In this document: in pieces, positions 45,537 to 54,179 of the stretch
Layout: every line of letters starts with the position of its first letter
Numbering within the stretch: position 1 is the stretch's first letter
Assembly (NCBI RefSeq): GCF_030246905.1
Contig: NZ_CP126741.1
Coordinates: forward strand, 1,612,001 to 1,676,000
Length of the DNA: 64,000 nt
Source of the DNA: Microbacterium sp. zg-Y818
GTDB lineage: Bacteria > Actinomycetota > Actinomycetes > Actinomycetales > Microbacteriaceae
Direction of reading: 5' to 3'
Made by a program: the position numbers and the translations under genes
The notes under the pieces: model-generated
Databases searched by the model: none
Told to the model about the DNA's origin: nothing
Seen by the model: only the letters and a program-made list of their open reading frames with translations

Positions 45537-47200
45537 GAATCACCGACACGAGCGACCTGTGGTGGAAGTCCGCCGTCATCTACTGCCTCGACGTCGAGAC
45601 CTTCCTCGACTCCGACGGCGACGGCGTGGGCGACCTGCAGGGACTGGCATCCCGCATCGACTACCTGGCCCAACTCGGCGTCACGTGCCTGTGGCTCATG
45701 CCCTTCTACCCGACGCCGGACCGCGACGACGGCTACGACGTGACCGACTTCTACGGCGTCGACCCCCGCCTCGGCACGCACGGCGACCTCGTCGAGGTGA
45801 TCCGCACGGCGCGCGACAGAGGGATGCGCGTCATCGTCGACCTCGTCGTGAATCACACCTCCGACCGGCATCCATGGTTCCAATCCGCCAAGCGCAGCGC
45901 CTCGTCGCCGTACCGCGACTTCTACGTGTGGCGATCCGACCCGCCGCCCAAGGGTCAGCAGAACGAGGTCTTCCCCGGTGAGGCCGACGGAATCTGGACC
46001 CGGGAGGACAAGTCCGGCGAGTGGTACATGCACAGCTTCTACCCGCACCAGCCCGACTTGAACATCGCCAACCCCGCGGTGCGCGACGAGATCGCCAAGA
46101 CCGTCGGGTTCTGGCTGCAGCTGGGGATCTCCGGATTCCGCGTTGATGCCGTGCCGTTCCTGCTCGAAGTGCCTGAGGGCGCTGAGATGGCCAATCCGCA
46201 TGACATGCTGCGCGACATCCGCCGCTTCCTGCAGCGGCGCTCGAGCGAAGCGGTGCTGCTGGGCGAGGTGAACCTCCCCTACGAGCAGCAGGCAGCGTAC
46301 TTCGGTGCCGGCAACGACGGCCAAGAACTCACGATGCAGTTCGACTTCGCCGGGATGCAGGCGTTCTATCTGTCACTCGCCCGTCACGATCCGACGCCCC
46401 TGGCCGCAGCGCTCTCCTCCCGTCCCAGCCTGCCGGTCGAGGCTCAGTGGGCGAACTTCCTGCGCAATCACGACGAACTCACCCTCGACCAGCTCACCGA
46501 CGAGGAGCGTCAGGAGGTGTTCGACGCCTTCGCGCCCGACGAGAGCCAGCGCGTTTACGGGCGGGGCATCACCCGACGGTTGCCGACCATGCTCGAAGGC
46601 GACCCCCGCCGCATCCGGATGGCCTACAGCCTGCTGTTCAGCTTGCCGGGCACGCCGGCGATCTTCTACGGCGAGGAGATCGGCATGGGTGAGAACGCCG
46701 ACCTCGATAAGCGGCATGCCGTACGCACCCCGATGCAGTGGTCGGCAGAACGCGGCGGCGGGTTCTCGACGGCCCCGCCCTCCCGCCTCGTGGCGCCGCC
46801 GCCCGGCGACGGATACTCCCCCGTGCACGTCAACGTCGCCGACCAGCTAGAAGACCCCGGCTCCCTGCTGCACTTCTTCCGCACTCTGGCCTCCCGCTAC
46901 CGCATCTCGCCCGAGCTCGGGTGGGGCGAGCTGGAGATCATCGCGCACGACGCGCCGGGCGTGCTCGTGCATTCCCTGCGCGCCGACGTCGGCCGCACCG
47001 TGGCCGTGCACAACTTCACCGACGTGCCCACGCTGCTCGCTTTCGCCCTTGCGGACGAACCGGAGGGAACGACACTGGTCGACATCCTGGACTCCGAGCG
47101 CCTTCCCCTCGACGATCGTCGCGGTATCGAGTTCACCCTGCCCGCCTACGGCTTTCGGTGGCTGCGGGTGTCGCGCCCAGGGGACGGCCGCGTGACGTGA
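45533..47200 (+). CDS. TreS-like GH13 alpha-amylase family enzyme
   Basis: 555 residues, the GH13 barrel of the trehalose synthase group. Motifs: FLDSDGDGVGDLQGL, YPTPDRDDGYDVTDF, catalytic Asp in GFRVDAVPFL, acid Glu in LLGEVNLP, LRNHDELTLDQ and LPGTPAIFYGEEIGMG. TreS interconverts maltose and trehalose; lack of the usual N-terminal detail (WYKDAVIYQ is here WWKSAVIYC) leaves hydrolase activity possible. The GTG overlaps the LLM stop. Confidence 0.85.
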   Translation: MRITDTSDLWWKSAVIYCLDVETFLDSDGDGVGDLQGLASRIDYLAQLGVTCLWLMPFYPTPDRDDGYDVTDFYGVDPRLGTHGDLVEVIRTARDRGMRVIVDLVVNHTSDRHPWFQSAKRSASSPYRDFYVWRSDPPPKGQQNEVFPGEADGIWTREDKSGEWYMHSFYPHQPDLNIANPAVRDEIAKTVGFWLQLGISGFRVDAVPFLLEVPEGAEMANPHDMLRDIRRFLQRRSSEAVLLGEVNLPYEQQAAYFGAGNDGQELTMQFDFAGMQAFYLSLARHDPTPLAAALSSRPSLPVEAQWANFLRNHDELTLDQLTDEERQEVFDAFAPDESQRVYGRGITRRLPTMLEGDPRRIRMAYSLLFSLPGTPAIFYGEEIGMGENADLDKRHAVRTPMQWSAERGGGFSTAPPSRLVAPPPGDGYSPVHVNVADQLEDPGSLLHFFRTLASRYRISPELGWGELEIIAHDAPGVLVHSLRADVGRTVAVHNFTDVPTLLAFALADEPEGTTLVDILDSERLPLDDRRGIEFTLPAYGFRWLRVSRPGDGRVT

Positions 47201-47284
47201 GGCTCGCCGGAGACGGCCGTCACGTCGCGCCCCGGCGTCGCCTCCTTCTCGGGCCGGCCCGGCCGAGGCCGTCCGGCCGCTTGC

Positions 47285-47475
47285 CTTCCCGACGAGCGAC
47301 AGGCGGTCTACGAGATCCTCGCGTTCGTCGGGCTCTCGCACCCCGCCCACCATCACCCTGCGCAGCTGAGCGGCGGCGAGCAGCAGAGCGTCGGCCTCAC
47401 CCGGGCTCTCGTCTCGCGGCCGGCCCTGCTGCCGCGCGACGAGCCGACGTCATCCCTGAACGTCGTGATCACCGG
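47285..47475 (+). pseudogene. Remnant of an ABC transporter ATPase
   Basis: Encodes an open stretch reading VYEILAFVGLSH, then QLSGGEQQSVGLTRALVSRP and LLPRDEPTSSLN. This is the signature-to-Walker B section of an ABC ATPase. The Walker B is damaged (LLPRDEP for LLxDEP, and LN for LD) and there is no Walker A, start or downstream domain. It is a decayed fragment between the GH13 gene and a palindromic repeat. Confidence 0.7.
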
Positions 47476-47552
47476 CGCACCGTGCGAGGCCACCCGGCCG
47501 GGGTCAGCCGGGTCTGACCGCCGAATTCTGCAGACACTTCCTCTCTCGGCCA

Positions 47553-47629
47553 TGTGACTTCCCGCTCACACAGCCCGGAGGTGGACGTGGGCGCGGCTCG
47601 GACAACGCGCGCGTGAGCGGGAACTCACA
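47553..47629. repeat. Composite palindromic element, copy B
   Basis: Units TGTGACTTCCCGCTCACA (47553-47570) and CGTGAGCGGGAACTCACA (47612-47629) in inverted orientation around CAGCCCGGAGGTGGACG. It resembles copy A at 44368, including left-flanking bases. Of the 540 bases between the GH13 gene and the first Tad gene, this and the ABC remnant are all I can identify. Confidence 0.85.
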
Positions 47630-47740
47630 TACGAAATCGGGACACTGAGACCCCGCGAGTCGACCCGCACGTGCGGAGCGACGCGGTGCCGCGCGTGAGG
47701 GACGCCGAGCCGCCGGCTGGAGCGGGTCGGCGCGCCTCGT

Positions 47741-48154
47741 TCAGCGCAGGGCGGTGCGGCTCGTGGCCGTCGACTCCAGCGGCACGCCGGCGGGGACGAG
47801 AAGCGTCGCGATCGGCGGATGCCACACCGTCGACACCGTCACCCGGGCAGAGACCCCGTCCGGCGTTGCCGCCGAGACGAGCACGGCAGTACCGACCGCG
47901 CTCACGATGCCGGCGGCCTGCTCGTGGACCCCGGCGTCGGTCAGCTGCGCGGTCGGCTCCCCGCCGTCGACCGACAGGGTGAACCCGTCGGCTCCGGCGA
48001 GCGCCGCGGCATCGGCCACCGCGTCGAGGCGCTTGCTGGCCAGGTGCAGGCTCGTCGCATCGACGCACACCAGGATCAGCAGTATCGCGAGCACCGCGTA
48101 CCCCAGCGACAGCAGCATGATGCTGCCGTCGTCGTCGGCCTGCCGCGTCGTCAT
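47741..48154 (-). CDS. TadG-like pilus-associated protein
   Basis: 137 residues. A charged start (TTRQADDDGSI) leads into a hydrophobic helix MLLSLGYAVLAILLILVCVDATSL and an outer domain with ASKRLDAVADAAALAGADGF, the pattern of TadG/TadE-type Flp pilus proteins. Last gene of the tad operon as seen; its start overlaps the upstream TadE gene. Confidence 0.8.
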   Translation of the reverse strand: MTTRQADDDGSIMLLSLGYAVLAILLILVCVDATSLHLASKRLDAVADAAALAGADGFTLSVDGGEPTAQLTDAGVHEQAAGIVSAVGTAVLVSAATPDGVSARVTVSTVWHPPIATLLVPAGVPLESTATSRTALR

Positions 48155-48618
48155 CGCTCGCTCCAGAACCGCGAGACCTTCTGCACGGATGCCGCCTGCA
48201 CAGGGATACTCGCGACCTGCTCAAGCCCCAGCACCTGCGGCACGAGCGGCAGCGTCACCCGCGTGGCGACGGTGACATGCAGCGTGGCGCCCGATGCGGG
48301 ACACCCGGAGCCGGCCGGCGTGCACCTGATCGCGACCTCGACGGCATCCGGCTCCAGGCCGTACTCGTCGACGACCGCGGCGAGGATCGCGTCGGTGCGG
48401 GCCGCGGCTGTCGCGGCATTCGGAGCCGTCGCCACCGCGCGTGCGATGTGACGCGCACCGGCCTCGGCCCCCAGAGTCTGCCCCTGCACGGCCCCCAGCG
48501 CGACGATCAGGTACACCAGAGGCACCAGCAGGATCACCCCGACGAGGATGAACTCCAGCGCGGCAGCACCTTCATCGTCGCCGGCCGCTCCGTCAGCCGA
48601 GGCTCTCCACCGGGGCAT
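48151..48618 (-). CDS. TadE-like pseudopilin
   Basis: 155 residues. The motif GAAALEFILVGVILLVPLVYLIV gives the glycine-x4-glutamate (ALEF) cleavage signal of TadE pseudopilins followed by one hydrophobic helix. The outer part has two cysteines (IRCTPAGSGCP) probably paired. Minor component of a Flp/Tad pilus. Starts inside the preceding TadE-like gene. Confidence 0.85.
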   Translation of the reverse strand: MPRWRASADGAAGDDEGAAALEFILVGVILLVPLVYLIVALGAVQGQTLGAEAGARHIARAVATAPNAATAAARTDAILAAVVDEYGLEPDAVEVAIRCTPAGSGCPASGATLHVTVATRVTLPLVPQVLGLEQVASIPVQAASVQKVSRFWSER

Positions 48619-48979
48619 GCGCGCTCACCTCCAACGCCTCGGGCGCGCCGAGCAGTCCCACCAGCGGGAGGGTCGCCCGCACCGTCACTCGCACCGCCGG
48701 GTGGCCGAGGTGCGTCGTCTCGACCACCTCCACGGCCTCGGCGAACTGACCGCCCACCGCGCGGCGGATGATCGTGCGCGTGCGGTCGGCGCCCTCATGC
48801 AGCGCCGTATCGGCGAGCGCCGCGTGGAACGCCCCCTCGACGGCCGCATCGTGCACCACGTTGCGCACGTACACCGCCACGCCGAACTGCAGTACTCCGA
48901 GGGTCAGCAGGGTCAGCAATGCCCCGACCAGCACGAACTCCACCGGGCTCGAGCCGGTGTCGTCCCCGAGCTCTACAAT
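48593..48979 (-). CDS. TadE-like pseudopilin with uncertain start
   Basis: About 128 residues. LGDDTGSSPVEFVLVGALLT carries the prepilin-type motif (PVEF) before the hydrophobic helix. No ATG, GTG or TTG lies in frame between the end of the upstream pilin-like gene and this motif. The only candidate near the expected place is ATT at 48979, overlapping that gene's TTG-TAG end; the next GTG is inside the motif and would remove the processing site. Start assignment is tentative. Confidence 0.7.
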   Translation of the reverse strand: MVELGDDTGSSPVEFVLVGALLTLLTLGVLQFGVAVYVRNVVHDAAVEGAFHAALADTALHEGADRTRTIIRRAVGGQFAEAVEVVETTHLGHPAVRVTVRATLPLVGLLGAPEALEVSAHAPVESLG

Positions 48980-49176
48980 CCGCTGACGCTCTGGATCGCC
49001 TGCTCGAACAGGCCCGCCAGCGCGGGCCCGGCGACGGCCCAGATCACCACCACCAGACCCGCCGTCATGAGCGTCACCAGCACCCAGCCCGGCACGTCGC
49101 CACGGTCGTCGTCGCGCACCCCGCCCCACGCCGTGCGCAAACGCAACGCCATCATCTCCCTCTGTTCGCGGAACAT
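48973..49176 (-). CDS. Flp-like pilin or DUF4244 protein
   Basis: 67 residues from the ATG at 49176, supported by AAAGGAG with a five-base spacer. A charged N-terminus (RGVRDDDRGDVPG, shown in part) precedes one hydrophobic helix VLVTLMTAGLVVVIWAVAG and a short tail. This size and shape fit the major Flp pilin or the DUF4244 family that takes its place in actinobacterial tad loci. It follows tadC. Confidence 0.75.
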   Translation of the reverse strand: MFREQREMMALRLRTAWGGVRDDDRGDVPGWVLVTLMTAGLVVVIWAVAGPALAGLFEQAIQSVSGL

Positions 49177-49202
49177 CGCCGCTCCTTTCCGACCGCACGC
49201 GG

Positions 49203-50126
49203 TCACCCGAATCCGACTCGAAGCATGAACACACCAGGAAAGATCGCGAAGAGCACCGAGAGCGGCAAGATGAGGAAAACCAACGGCAGGAGCATCAGGA
49301 TCTCCTTGCGTCCTGCCTGCTCGATGAGCACGCGCTTGGCATCTTCCCTGGTGTCCGTGGCCTGGGCCTGCAGCACCTGGGCGAGGGGCGCTCCCCGATC
49401 GAGCGCCGCCACGAGGTGATCGACGCTGCGCGTGAGCGCCGGGATGTCGAGGTCCCGCGACAGGCTCACGAGTGCGTCAGGCAGGGGCGAGCCGGTGCCC
49501 ACGGCCAACACGACCCGACGGAGCTCACCCGGCAGCTCCCCCGAGCCGACATCCGCGACACGGCGCAGCGCGTCGAGCACGCCCTCCCCCGCCGCGAGGC
49601 ACAGGGAGAGGAATTCCAGCACCGTGGGCAGCTCCTCGTGCGCCCGCGTGACCCGGGCACGCGCCGCGCCCGTCAACCGCATGTCGCACAGGGCCGCGCC
49701 CGCGATGGCGGCAATCGGCGGCAGCAGGATCGAGCCGGCCACGAATCTGCCGGCCACCGCGAGCGCAACGACGACCAGCGCACCGGCGATGAGCCCACCC
49801 AGCGTCCAGCCCAGCTGGCGGGCGCGGAAGCGCGTGACGTCCATCTCCCACCCTGCCTGCCGCAGGCGCCGCGCGATCACCGTCGAGCCGCCGAGGGCAC
49901 GGGCGAGCCGATCGCTCCAGGCGCGCCAGGCATCGGCGACGCCCAGGGCCGGCACCCCCAGCGGGGTCAGTCCGAGCGGGTCGGCCGTGTCACGCAGGTA
50001 CGGAGCGAGGCGATCGGCCAGCCGAGCCGCTCGCCAGCCCGGAAGCCGCATCACGACGAGCGCCAGTCCCATGGCCAGGCCGCCGCCGAGGACGACCGCG
50101 AGGGCGAGTTCGGTCACACCACTCAC
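49203..50126 (-). CDS. tadC: Type II secretion F-family protein TadC
   Basis: 307 residues from a GTG overlapping the tadB stop. An N-terminal helix, a cytoplasmic domain ending in the T2SSF segment (HEELPTVLEFLSLCLAAGEGVLDALRRVA, given here in outline) and two C-terminal helices (LPLVFLILPLSVLFAIFPGVF). It forms the membrane platform of the Tad pilus machine with TadB. Confidence 0.88.
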   Translation of the reverse strand: MSGVTELALAVVLGGGLAMGLALVVMRLPGWRAARLADRLAPYLRDTADPLGLTPLGVPALGVADAWRAWSDRLARALGGSTVIARRLRQAGWEMDVTRFRARQLGWTLGGLIAGALVVVALAVAGRFVAGSILLPPIAAIAGAALCDMRLTGAARARVTRAHEELPTVLEFLSLCLAAGEGVLDALRRVADVGSGELPGELRRVVLAVGTGSPLPDALVSLSRDLDIPALTRSVDHLVAALDRGAPLAQVLQAQATDTREDAKRVLIEQAGRKEILMLLPLVFLILPLSVLFAIFPGVFMLRVGFG

Positions 50127-50980
50127 GCGAACCACCGCCGCGGCTCGGGCAGTCGGCCGATCCGCACCATGATGCGGTAGGCGATCGCCGACACCGCCGC
50201 ACCCACCAGCACGACAGCGACGCCCTCCGGGCTGCCGTACGCGCGCGCACCCTCGGGTCGCAGGGCGAGAAGCGCGAGGATCACCCACGGGGCGATGACC
50301 CCGAGTGCGGCGGCACCGCGGATCCAGGATTGGCGCGCCTCGACCTCGGCGCGCAACGCGGCGTCGGCGCGCACCGACGCCGAGAGCGAGCGCAGCACCG
50401 TGGGCAGCTCTGTGCCGCCCACGTGCCGGGTCATGCGCAGCGTCTCGATGATGCGATCCGCCGCGGGGTCGGCCAGCGTGTGCTTCAGCCGCAGCGCGGC
50501 GGAGTCGAAGTGGCCCGACGCACTCAGATCACGGGCGAAGACGGCAAACGCCGGCCGCAGTTCGCCGGGTGCCGACTGCGCGAGGCTCGATACGGCGTCC
50601 GGCAGCGACATCCCGGCACGCACCGACGCGATCAGCAGGTCGCAGACATCCGGCCAGAGCGCCCGGCGGCTGCGCTGCCGCCCCGCGGCGCGCGAACGCA
50701 GCCACACCACGGGCGCCGCGGCACCGGCGGTGCCCGCGACGAGTGCAAGTGCGGGCAGCCCGGTCACGAGCCACGCGACGGCGGCCGCCGCCGCTCCGAT
50801 CAGCACGGTGGCCGACCCCACCGCCCGCGGGCGTGCATGCGCGAATCCCGCCGCCGCCAGCAGGCGGGCAAGCCGTCCTTCCGTCGTCGGCCGCGGGCGA
50901 CGAACCCCCGCCGGCCACAGCCACGGCGAGAGAGCAAGCAGCAACCCCGCCGCCAGCGCCCCACCCCAGAAGAACGTCAT
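50123..50980 (-). CDS. tadB: Type II secretion F-family protein TadB
   Basis: 285 residues from the ATG at 50980, which overlaps the tadA stop. Two N-terminal hydrophobic helices are followed by the T2SSF domain (LWPDVCDLLIASVRAGMSLPDAVSSLA, in outline) and two helices at the end. Much longer upstream reading is tadA in another frame. Partner of TadC in the inner-membrane platform. Confidence 0.88.
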   Translation of the reverse strand: MTFFWGGALAAGLLLALSPWLWPAGVRRPRPTTEGRLARLLAAAGFAHARPRAVGSATVLIGAAAAAVAWLVTGLPALALVAGTAGAAAPVVWLRSRAAGRQRSRRALWPDVCDLLIASVRAGMSLPDAVSSLAQSAPGELRPAFAVFARDLSASGHFDSAALRLKHTLADPAADRIIETLRMTRHVGGTELPTVLRSLSASVRADAALRAEVEARQSWIRGAAALGVIAPWVILALLALRPEGARAYGSPEGVAVVLVGAAVSAIAYRIMVRIGRLPEPRRWFA

Positions 50981-52152
50981 CCGGCGCCCGCCCGGTACAG
51001 CGACTGCGCTTCGACGACCCCGTCGAGGACCCGGCCGGTGGGAGCGATGATCTCCGCGATGCGGCGGTGCCCCGTGGCATCCCGCTCGCAGTGCACGACG
51101 AGGTGGACGGATGCCGCGACAGCGGGCACCACGAACCCCGGGTCGATGTTGCGTCCGGCCAGCAGCGGCAGCGCGGCGAGCTTCGCCAGCGCCTCCTGCG
51201 CCGAATTCGCGTGGATGCTCGCCGCCCCGGGCACTCCCGTGTTGAGCGCCAGCAGCAGGTCCAGCGCCTCGGCGTCGCGCACCTCGCCGACGATGAGGCG
51301 GTCCGGCCGCATGCGCAGCGCCTCTTTGACCAGGCGCCGCAGGGTCACCTCGCCCGTCCCCTCGAGGCTCGGCTGTCGGCCCTGAAGGGCGACGAGGTCG
51401 TCGGCGTCGACGGCGAGTTCGAAGGTCTCCTCCACCGTTACGATGCGATGCTCCGGCGGGCACGCCGCGATGAGTGCGCCCAGGAGGGTCGTCTTGCCGC
51501 TGTGGGTCGCTCCCGAGATCAGCACGCTGCGCCCGGCAGCCATTGCCCCGCGCAGCATGTCGGCGGCCCGCAGGGTGAGCGAGCCCGCGGCGACGAGCCG
51601 GTCGAGGTCGCGGAACATCGGCAAGAACCGGCGGATGTTGACCGACCAGTGCCGGCGCGTGATGTCGGGGATCACGACGTGCAGCCGCGAACCGTCGGGC
51701 AGCGACGCGTCGACGAAGGGCTGACTGAGATCCACGCGGCGACCGCTGGCGTGCAGCATCCGCTCCACCAGGTCCCGCACCGCGGAATCGGTCAGAACCA
51801 GGTCCAGCCGTTCGCTGCGCCCCGCCCGAGCGATGAAGATGCGGTCCGGAGCATTGATCCAGACCTCCTCGACCGTCGGGTCCTCCAGGAACGGCTGCAA
51901 CGGCCCATACCCGGTGACCGCCGCGAGCACCTCGCGCACGCACGCGCCCTCGTCATCGACCGGGGCCAGCCCTCGCGCGAGCGCGAAGTCGTTGTGACGA
52001 CGCACCTCGGCCCGCGCGATCTCCGTGGCCACCTCGGCGATGCGGGCGGCATCGACGGGCTCGGCACGCAGCCGCTCCCGCACACGCTCGGTGACCCCCG
52101 CCGCGATGTGGGCGGCTCCGGTCGACGCGTAGGCCAGGCTCACCCGATGCAT
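50977..52152 (-). CDS. tadA: Tad/CpaF secretion ATPase
   Basis: 391-residue hexameric ATPase that powers pilus assembly. Walker A is ISGATHSGKTTLLGAL (with Ser-His in place of the usual Gly-Ser), the Asp/Glu box IVTVEETFEL, Walker B RPDRLIVGEVRDAEALD, and a HANSAQEAL histidine box. It is the first gene of the operon tadA-tadB-tadC-pilin-tadE-tadE-tadG. No TadZ/CpaE, CpaB, secretin or prepilin peptidase gene is in this window. Confidence 0.93.
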   Translation of the reverse strand: MHRVSLAYASTGAAHIAAGVTERVRERLRAEPVDAARIAEVATEIARAEVRRHNDFALARGLAPVDDEGACVREVLAAVTGYGPLQPFLEDPTVEEVWINAPDRIFIARAGRSERLDLVLTDSAVRDLVERMLHASGRRVDLSQPFVDASLPDGSRLHVVIPDITRRHWSVNIRRFLPMFRDLDRLVAAGSLTLRAADMLRGAMAAGRSVLISGATHSGKTTLLGALIAACPPEHRIVTVEETFELAVDADDLVALQGRQPSLEGTGEVTLRRLVKEALRMRPDRLIVGEVRDAEALDLLLALNTGVPGAASIHANSAQEALAKLAALPLLAGRNIDPGFVVPAVAASVHLVVHCERDATGHRRIAEIIAPTGRVLDGVVEAQSLYRAGAG

Positions 52153-52255
52153 CCTCGCAACGCCCCGCCCGTGGCGCGCGAGTTATCCACAGCGACGGGC
52201 GGCGGGGTGGGCGGGGTGGCGAGGGGTGTCGGCGACCGCGCCTACGCTGGAAGGC

Positions 52256-52531
52256 ATGCTGATCGGTTCCATCCGCCCCGTCGAGTCCCGCGAGATCACC
52301 GTCGAGGCGCAGTCCCTCGCCGAGATCCACGAGAAGCTCGAGGCGCAGATGCCGGCGGGCTGGCAGCTGAGCGACGCACCGGTGCGCATGACCAAGGGCA
52401 CGATCACGGTCACCGCCGTCGGCACGATCGTGCGACGCGATGGCGGGCGCGAGATCGAGGCCGACGACATGCCCGCCCTGCAGGCGCAGGTGCCCGAGGG
52501 GTGGCAGCTCGTGCATGTGCGCACGCCGTAA
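52256..52531 (+). CDS. Small protein with internal repeat, unknown function
   Basis: 91 residues. Two similar halves are seen: SLAEIHEKLEAQMPAGWQLSDAPVR and MPALQAQVPEGWQLVHVR (a Leu..Ala..Gln..Pro.Gly-Trp-Gln-Leu pattern). Divergent from tadA. GGAAGG lies very close to the ATG; a GTG at 52226 would add ten residues and cannot be excluded. Its last 17 bases overlap the nuclease gene. Confidence 0.65.
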   Translation: MLIGSIRPVESREITVEAQSLAEIHEKLEAQMPAGWQLSDAPVRMTKGTITVTAVGTIVRRDGGREIEADDMPALQAQVPEGWQLVHVRTP

Positions 52532-53051
52532 CACGCGATCCGCGACCACCGCGCGACGAAGCCAGCGCGCCCAGGGTTGGGCGCTGGTCCTGGCGCTCCT
52601 CCCAGGGGCCGTCGTCGTCATCGGCCTCTGGCTCGCGGGCGACGGACCGCGCGCCGATTCGCGCAGCACGGAGGCACCCACGGCGCAGACCGTCGACGTG
52701 CTGGCCATCACCGACGGCGACACCATCGACACCACCGAGGGCAAGGTGCGCCTGATCGGCATCGACACCCCGGAGCGGGGCGAAGCGGGCTACGCGGATG
52801 CCGCAGCGGATCTCGGCGCGTTCCTCTCCGCCGGCCCGGTCACCCTCGTCGCCGTCACCGGCCACGACGACGCCGACCGATACGGTCGGCTGCTTCGCTA
52901 CGTGCGGGTCGACGGCCGCGACGCGGGCACCCATATGCTGCAGACCGGATGGGCGGTGGCTCGGTATGACAGCCGCGACGGCTACGACGGGCATCCGCTC
53001 GAAGCGGAGTACATCGAGCTCGACGCCGCGCACGCGATGCCGGCGGGCTGA
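52515..53051 (+). CDS. Membrane-anchored thermonuclease-family protein
   Basis: 178 residues: a basic N-terminus, one transmembrane helix (WALVLALLPGAVVVIGLWLA), then an SNase-like domain with ITDGDTIDTTEGKVRLIGIDTPE (calcium and catalytic Arg region, in outline), GHDDADRYGRLLRYV and a late Arg/Tyr segment. This suits an exported, cell-bound nuclease that cuts RNA and DNA. Starts in the end of the previous gene. Confidence 0.88.
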   Translation: MCARRNTRSATTARRSQRAQGWALVLALLPGAVVVIGLWLAGDGPRADSRSTEAPTAQTVDVLAITDGDTIDTTEGKVRLIGIDTPERGEAGYADAAADLGAFLSAGPVTLVAVTGHDDADRYGRLLRYVRVDGRDAGTHMLQTGWAVARYDSRDGYDGHPLEAEYIELDAAHAMPAG

Positions 53052-53175
53052 CACCGTCAGCCGCCCGCCCTGAAGGTTTTTCACGGCGGCGCTTCAGCGA
53101 TCCTGGCGCTGGACCGGTGAACATGGAGATCATGGGACTTCCCCGCCCCGTGCCCGCTGCCCTGGAGTACCCCCG

Positions 53176-54024
53176 ATGCTGACCATCACGCAAGCGCTCA
53201 ACGTGCAGGCCGACGCCGCGCGTCACAAGGCGCAGGGTCTGCTGACCCCGGCGCGATTCGTCGTCTCCGGCATGCTCGCCGGAGCGTATCTCGGGGTCGG
53301 CGTCATCCTCATGGTGAGCACCGCAGGCCCACTGATCGCGGCAGGGTCCGGCGCCGGAAAGCTCGTCGGGGGGCTCGTCTTCGCCGCCGCCCTGACGCTC
53401 GTCGTCTTCGCCGGCGGCGAGCTCGCGACCTCGAGCATGATGACCCTGACCCAGGGCGTCGCCATGCGCGTCGTCCGCCCCGGGCGGGCCGCCGCGGCTC
53501 TCGCCGTGACCTTCGTCGCCAATCTGGTCGGCGCCGCACTGTTCTCGGCGGTCGTCGCGGGCGCGGGACTGCTGCACTCGAATCCGGGCGCCGAGGCGAT
53601 GCTCACCGACATGCTCACCGCGAAGTCGGCGGAGCTGCCGCATGAGCTGTTCCTCCGCGGCATCCTCTGCAACGTGTTGGTGTGCCTGGCGATCTGGATG
53701 TGCGCACGCCTCACCTCAGACGGCCCCAAGATCGCCGTGATCGCCTTCGCGATCCTCGCCTTCGTCGCCTCGGGCTACGAGCACGTCGTGGCGAACATGA
53801 CCACGTACGCGCTGGGCCTCATGACCGGCGTCGACGCGGCGACCTGGGCCGACTTCGGCGGCAACATGCTCTGGGTGGGCACCGGCAATCTCGTGGGCGG
53901 TGCCGTGGTGGTCGGACTCGGGTACTGGTTCGTCGCGGGCTCCCCGCGCGGCTCCCAGGGCGCCTCCGTCGAGGACGAGGGCGTGGCCGTCATCGTCGAA
54001 GGAGAGCCCCGCTCCCCCCAGTAG
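53176..54024 (+). CDS. Formate/nitrite transporter family channel
   Basis: 282 residues with six hydrophobic helices. Family positions: GAYLGVGVILMV in helix 1, the GGELATSSM motif in the second repeat, and NVLVCLAIWM (the NxLV motif) followed by GYEHVVANM, which carries the pore histidine. It ends in an acidic tail. FNT channels move formate, nitrite or hydrosulfide; the choice cannot be read from sequence. Confidence 0.9.
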   Translation: MLTITQALNVQADAARHKAQGLLTPARFVVSGMLAGAYLGVGVILMVSTAGPLIAAGSGAGKLVGGLVFAAALTLVVFAGGELATSSMMTLTQGVAMRVVRPGRAAAALAVTFVANLVGAALFSAVVAGAGLLHSNPGAEAMLTDMLTAKSAELPHELFLRGILCNVLVCLAIWMCARLTSDGPKIAVIAFAILAFVASGYEHVVANMTTYALGLMTGVDAATWADFGGNMLWVGTGNLVGGAVVVGLGYWFVAGSPRGSQGASVEDEGVAVIVEGEPRSPQ

Positions 54025-54038
54025 ACTGGGGCAACCCG

Positions 54039-54120
54039 GCGGGAGTGGTGAAATCGGCAGACACGCAGGATTTAGGTTCCTGTGCCTTCGGGCGTGTGGG
54101 TTCAAGTCCCACCTTCCGCA
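54039..54120 (+). tRNA. tRNA-Leu (anticodon UAG)
   Basis: 82 bases. Acceptor GCGGGAG/CTTCCGC, anticodon stem CAGGA/TCCTG with loop TTTAGGT (anticodon TAG), a long variable arm (TGCCTTCGGGCGT) as in class II tRNAs, and T-arm GTGGG/CCCAC with TTCAAGT. CCA is not encoded. Confidence 0.96.
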
Positions 54121-54179
54121 CGGATGGATGCCGCGGCATCCACCACTGACACCGCCGACATCCGACCGACGGGACCCCT

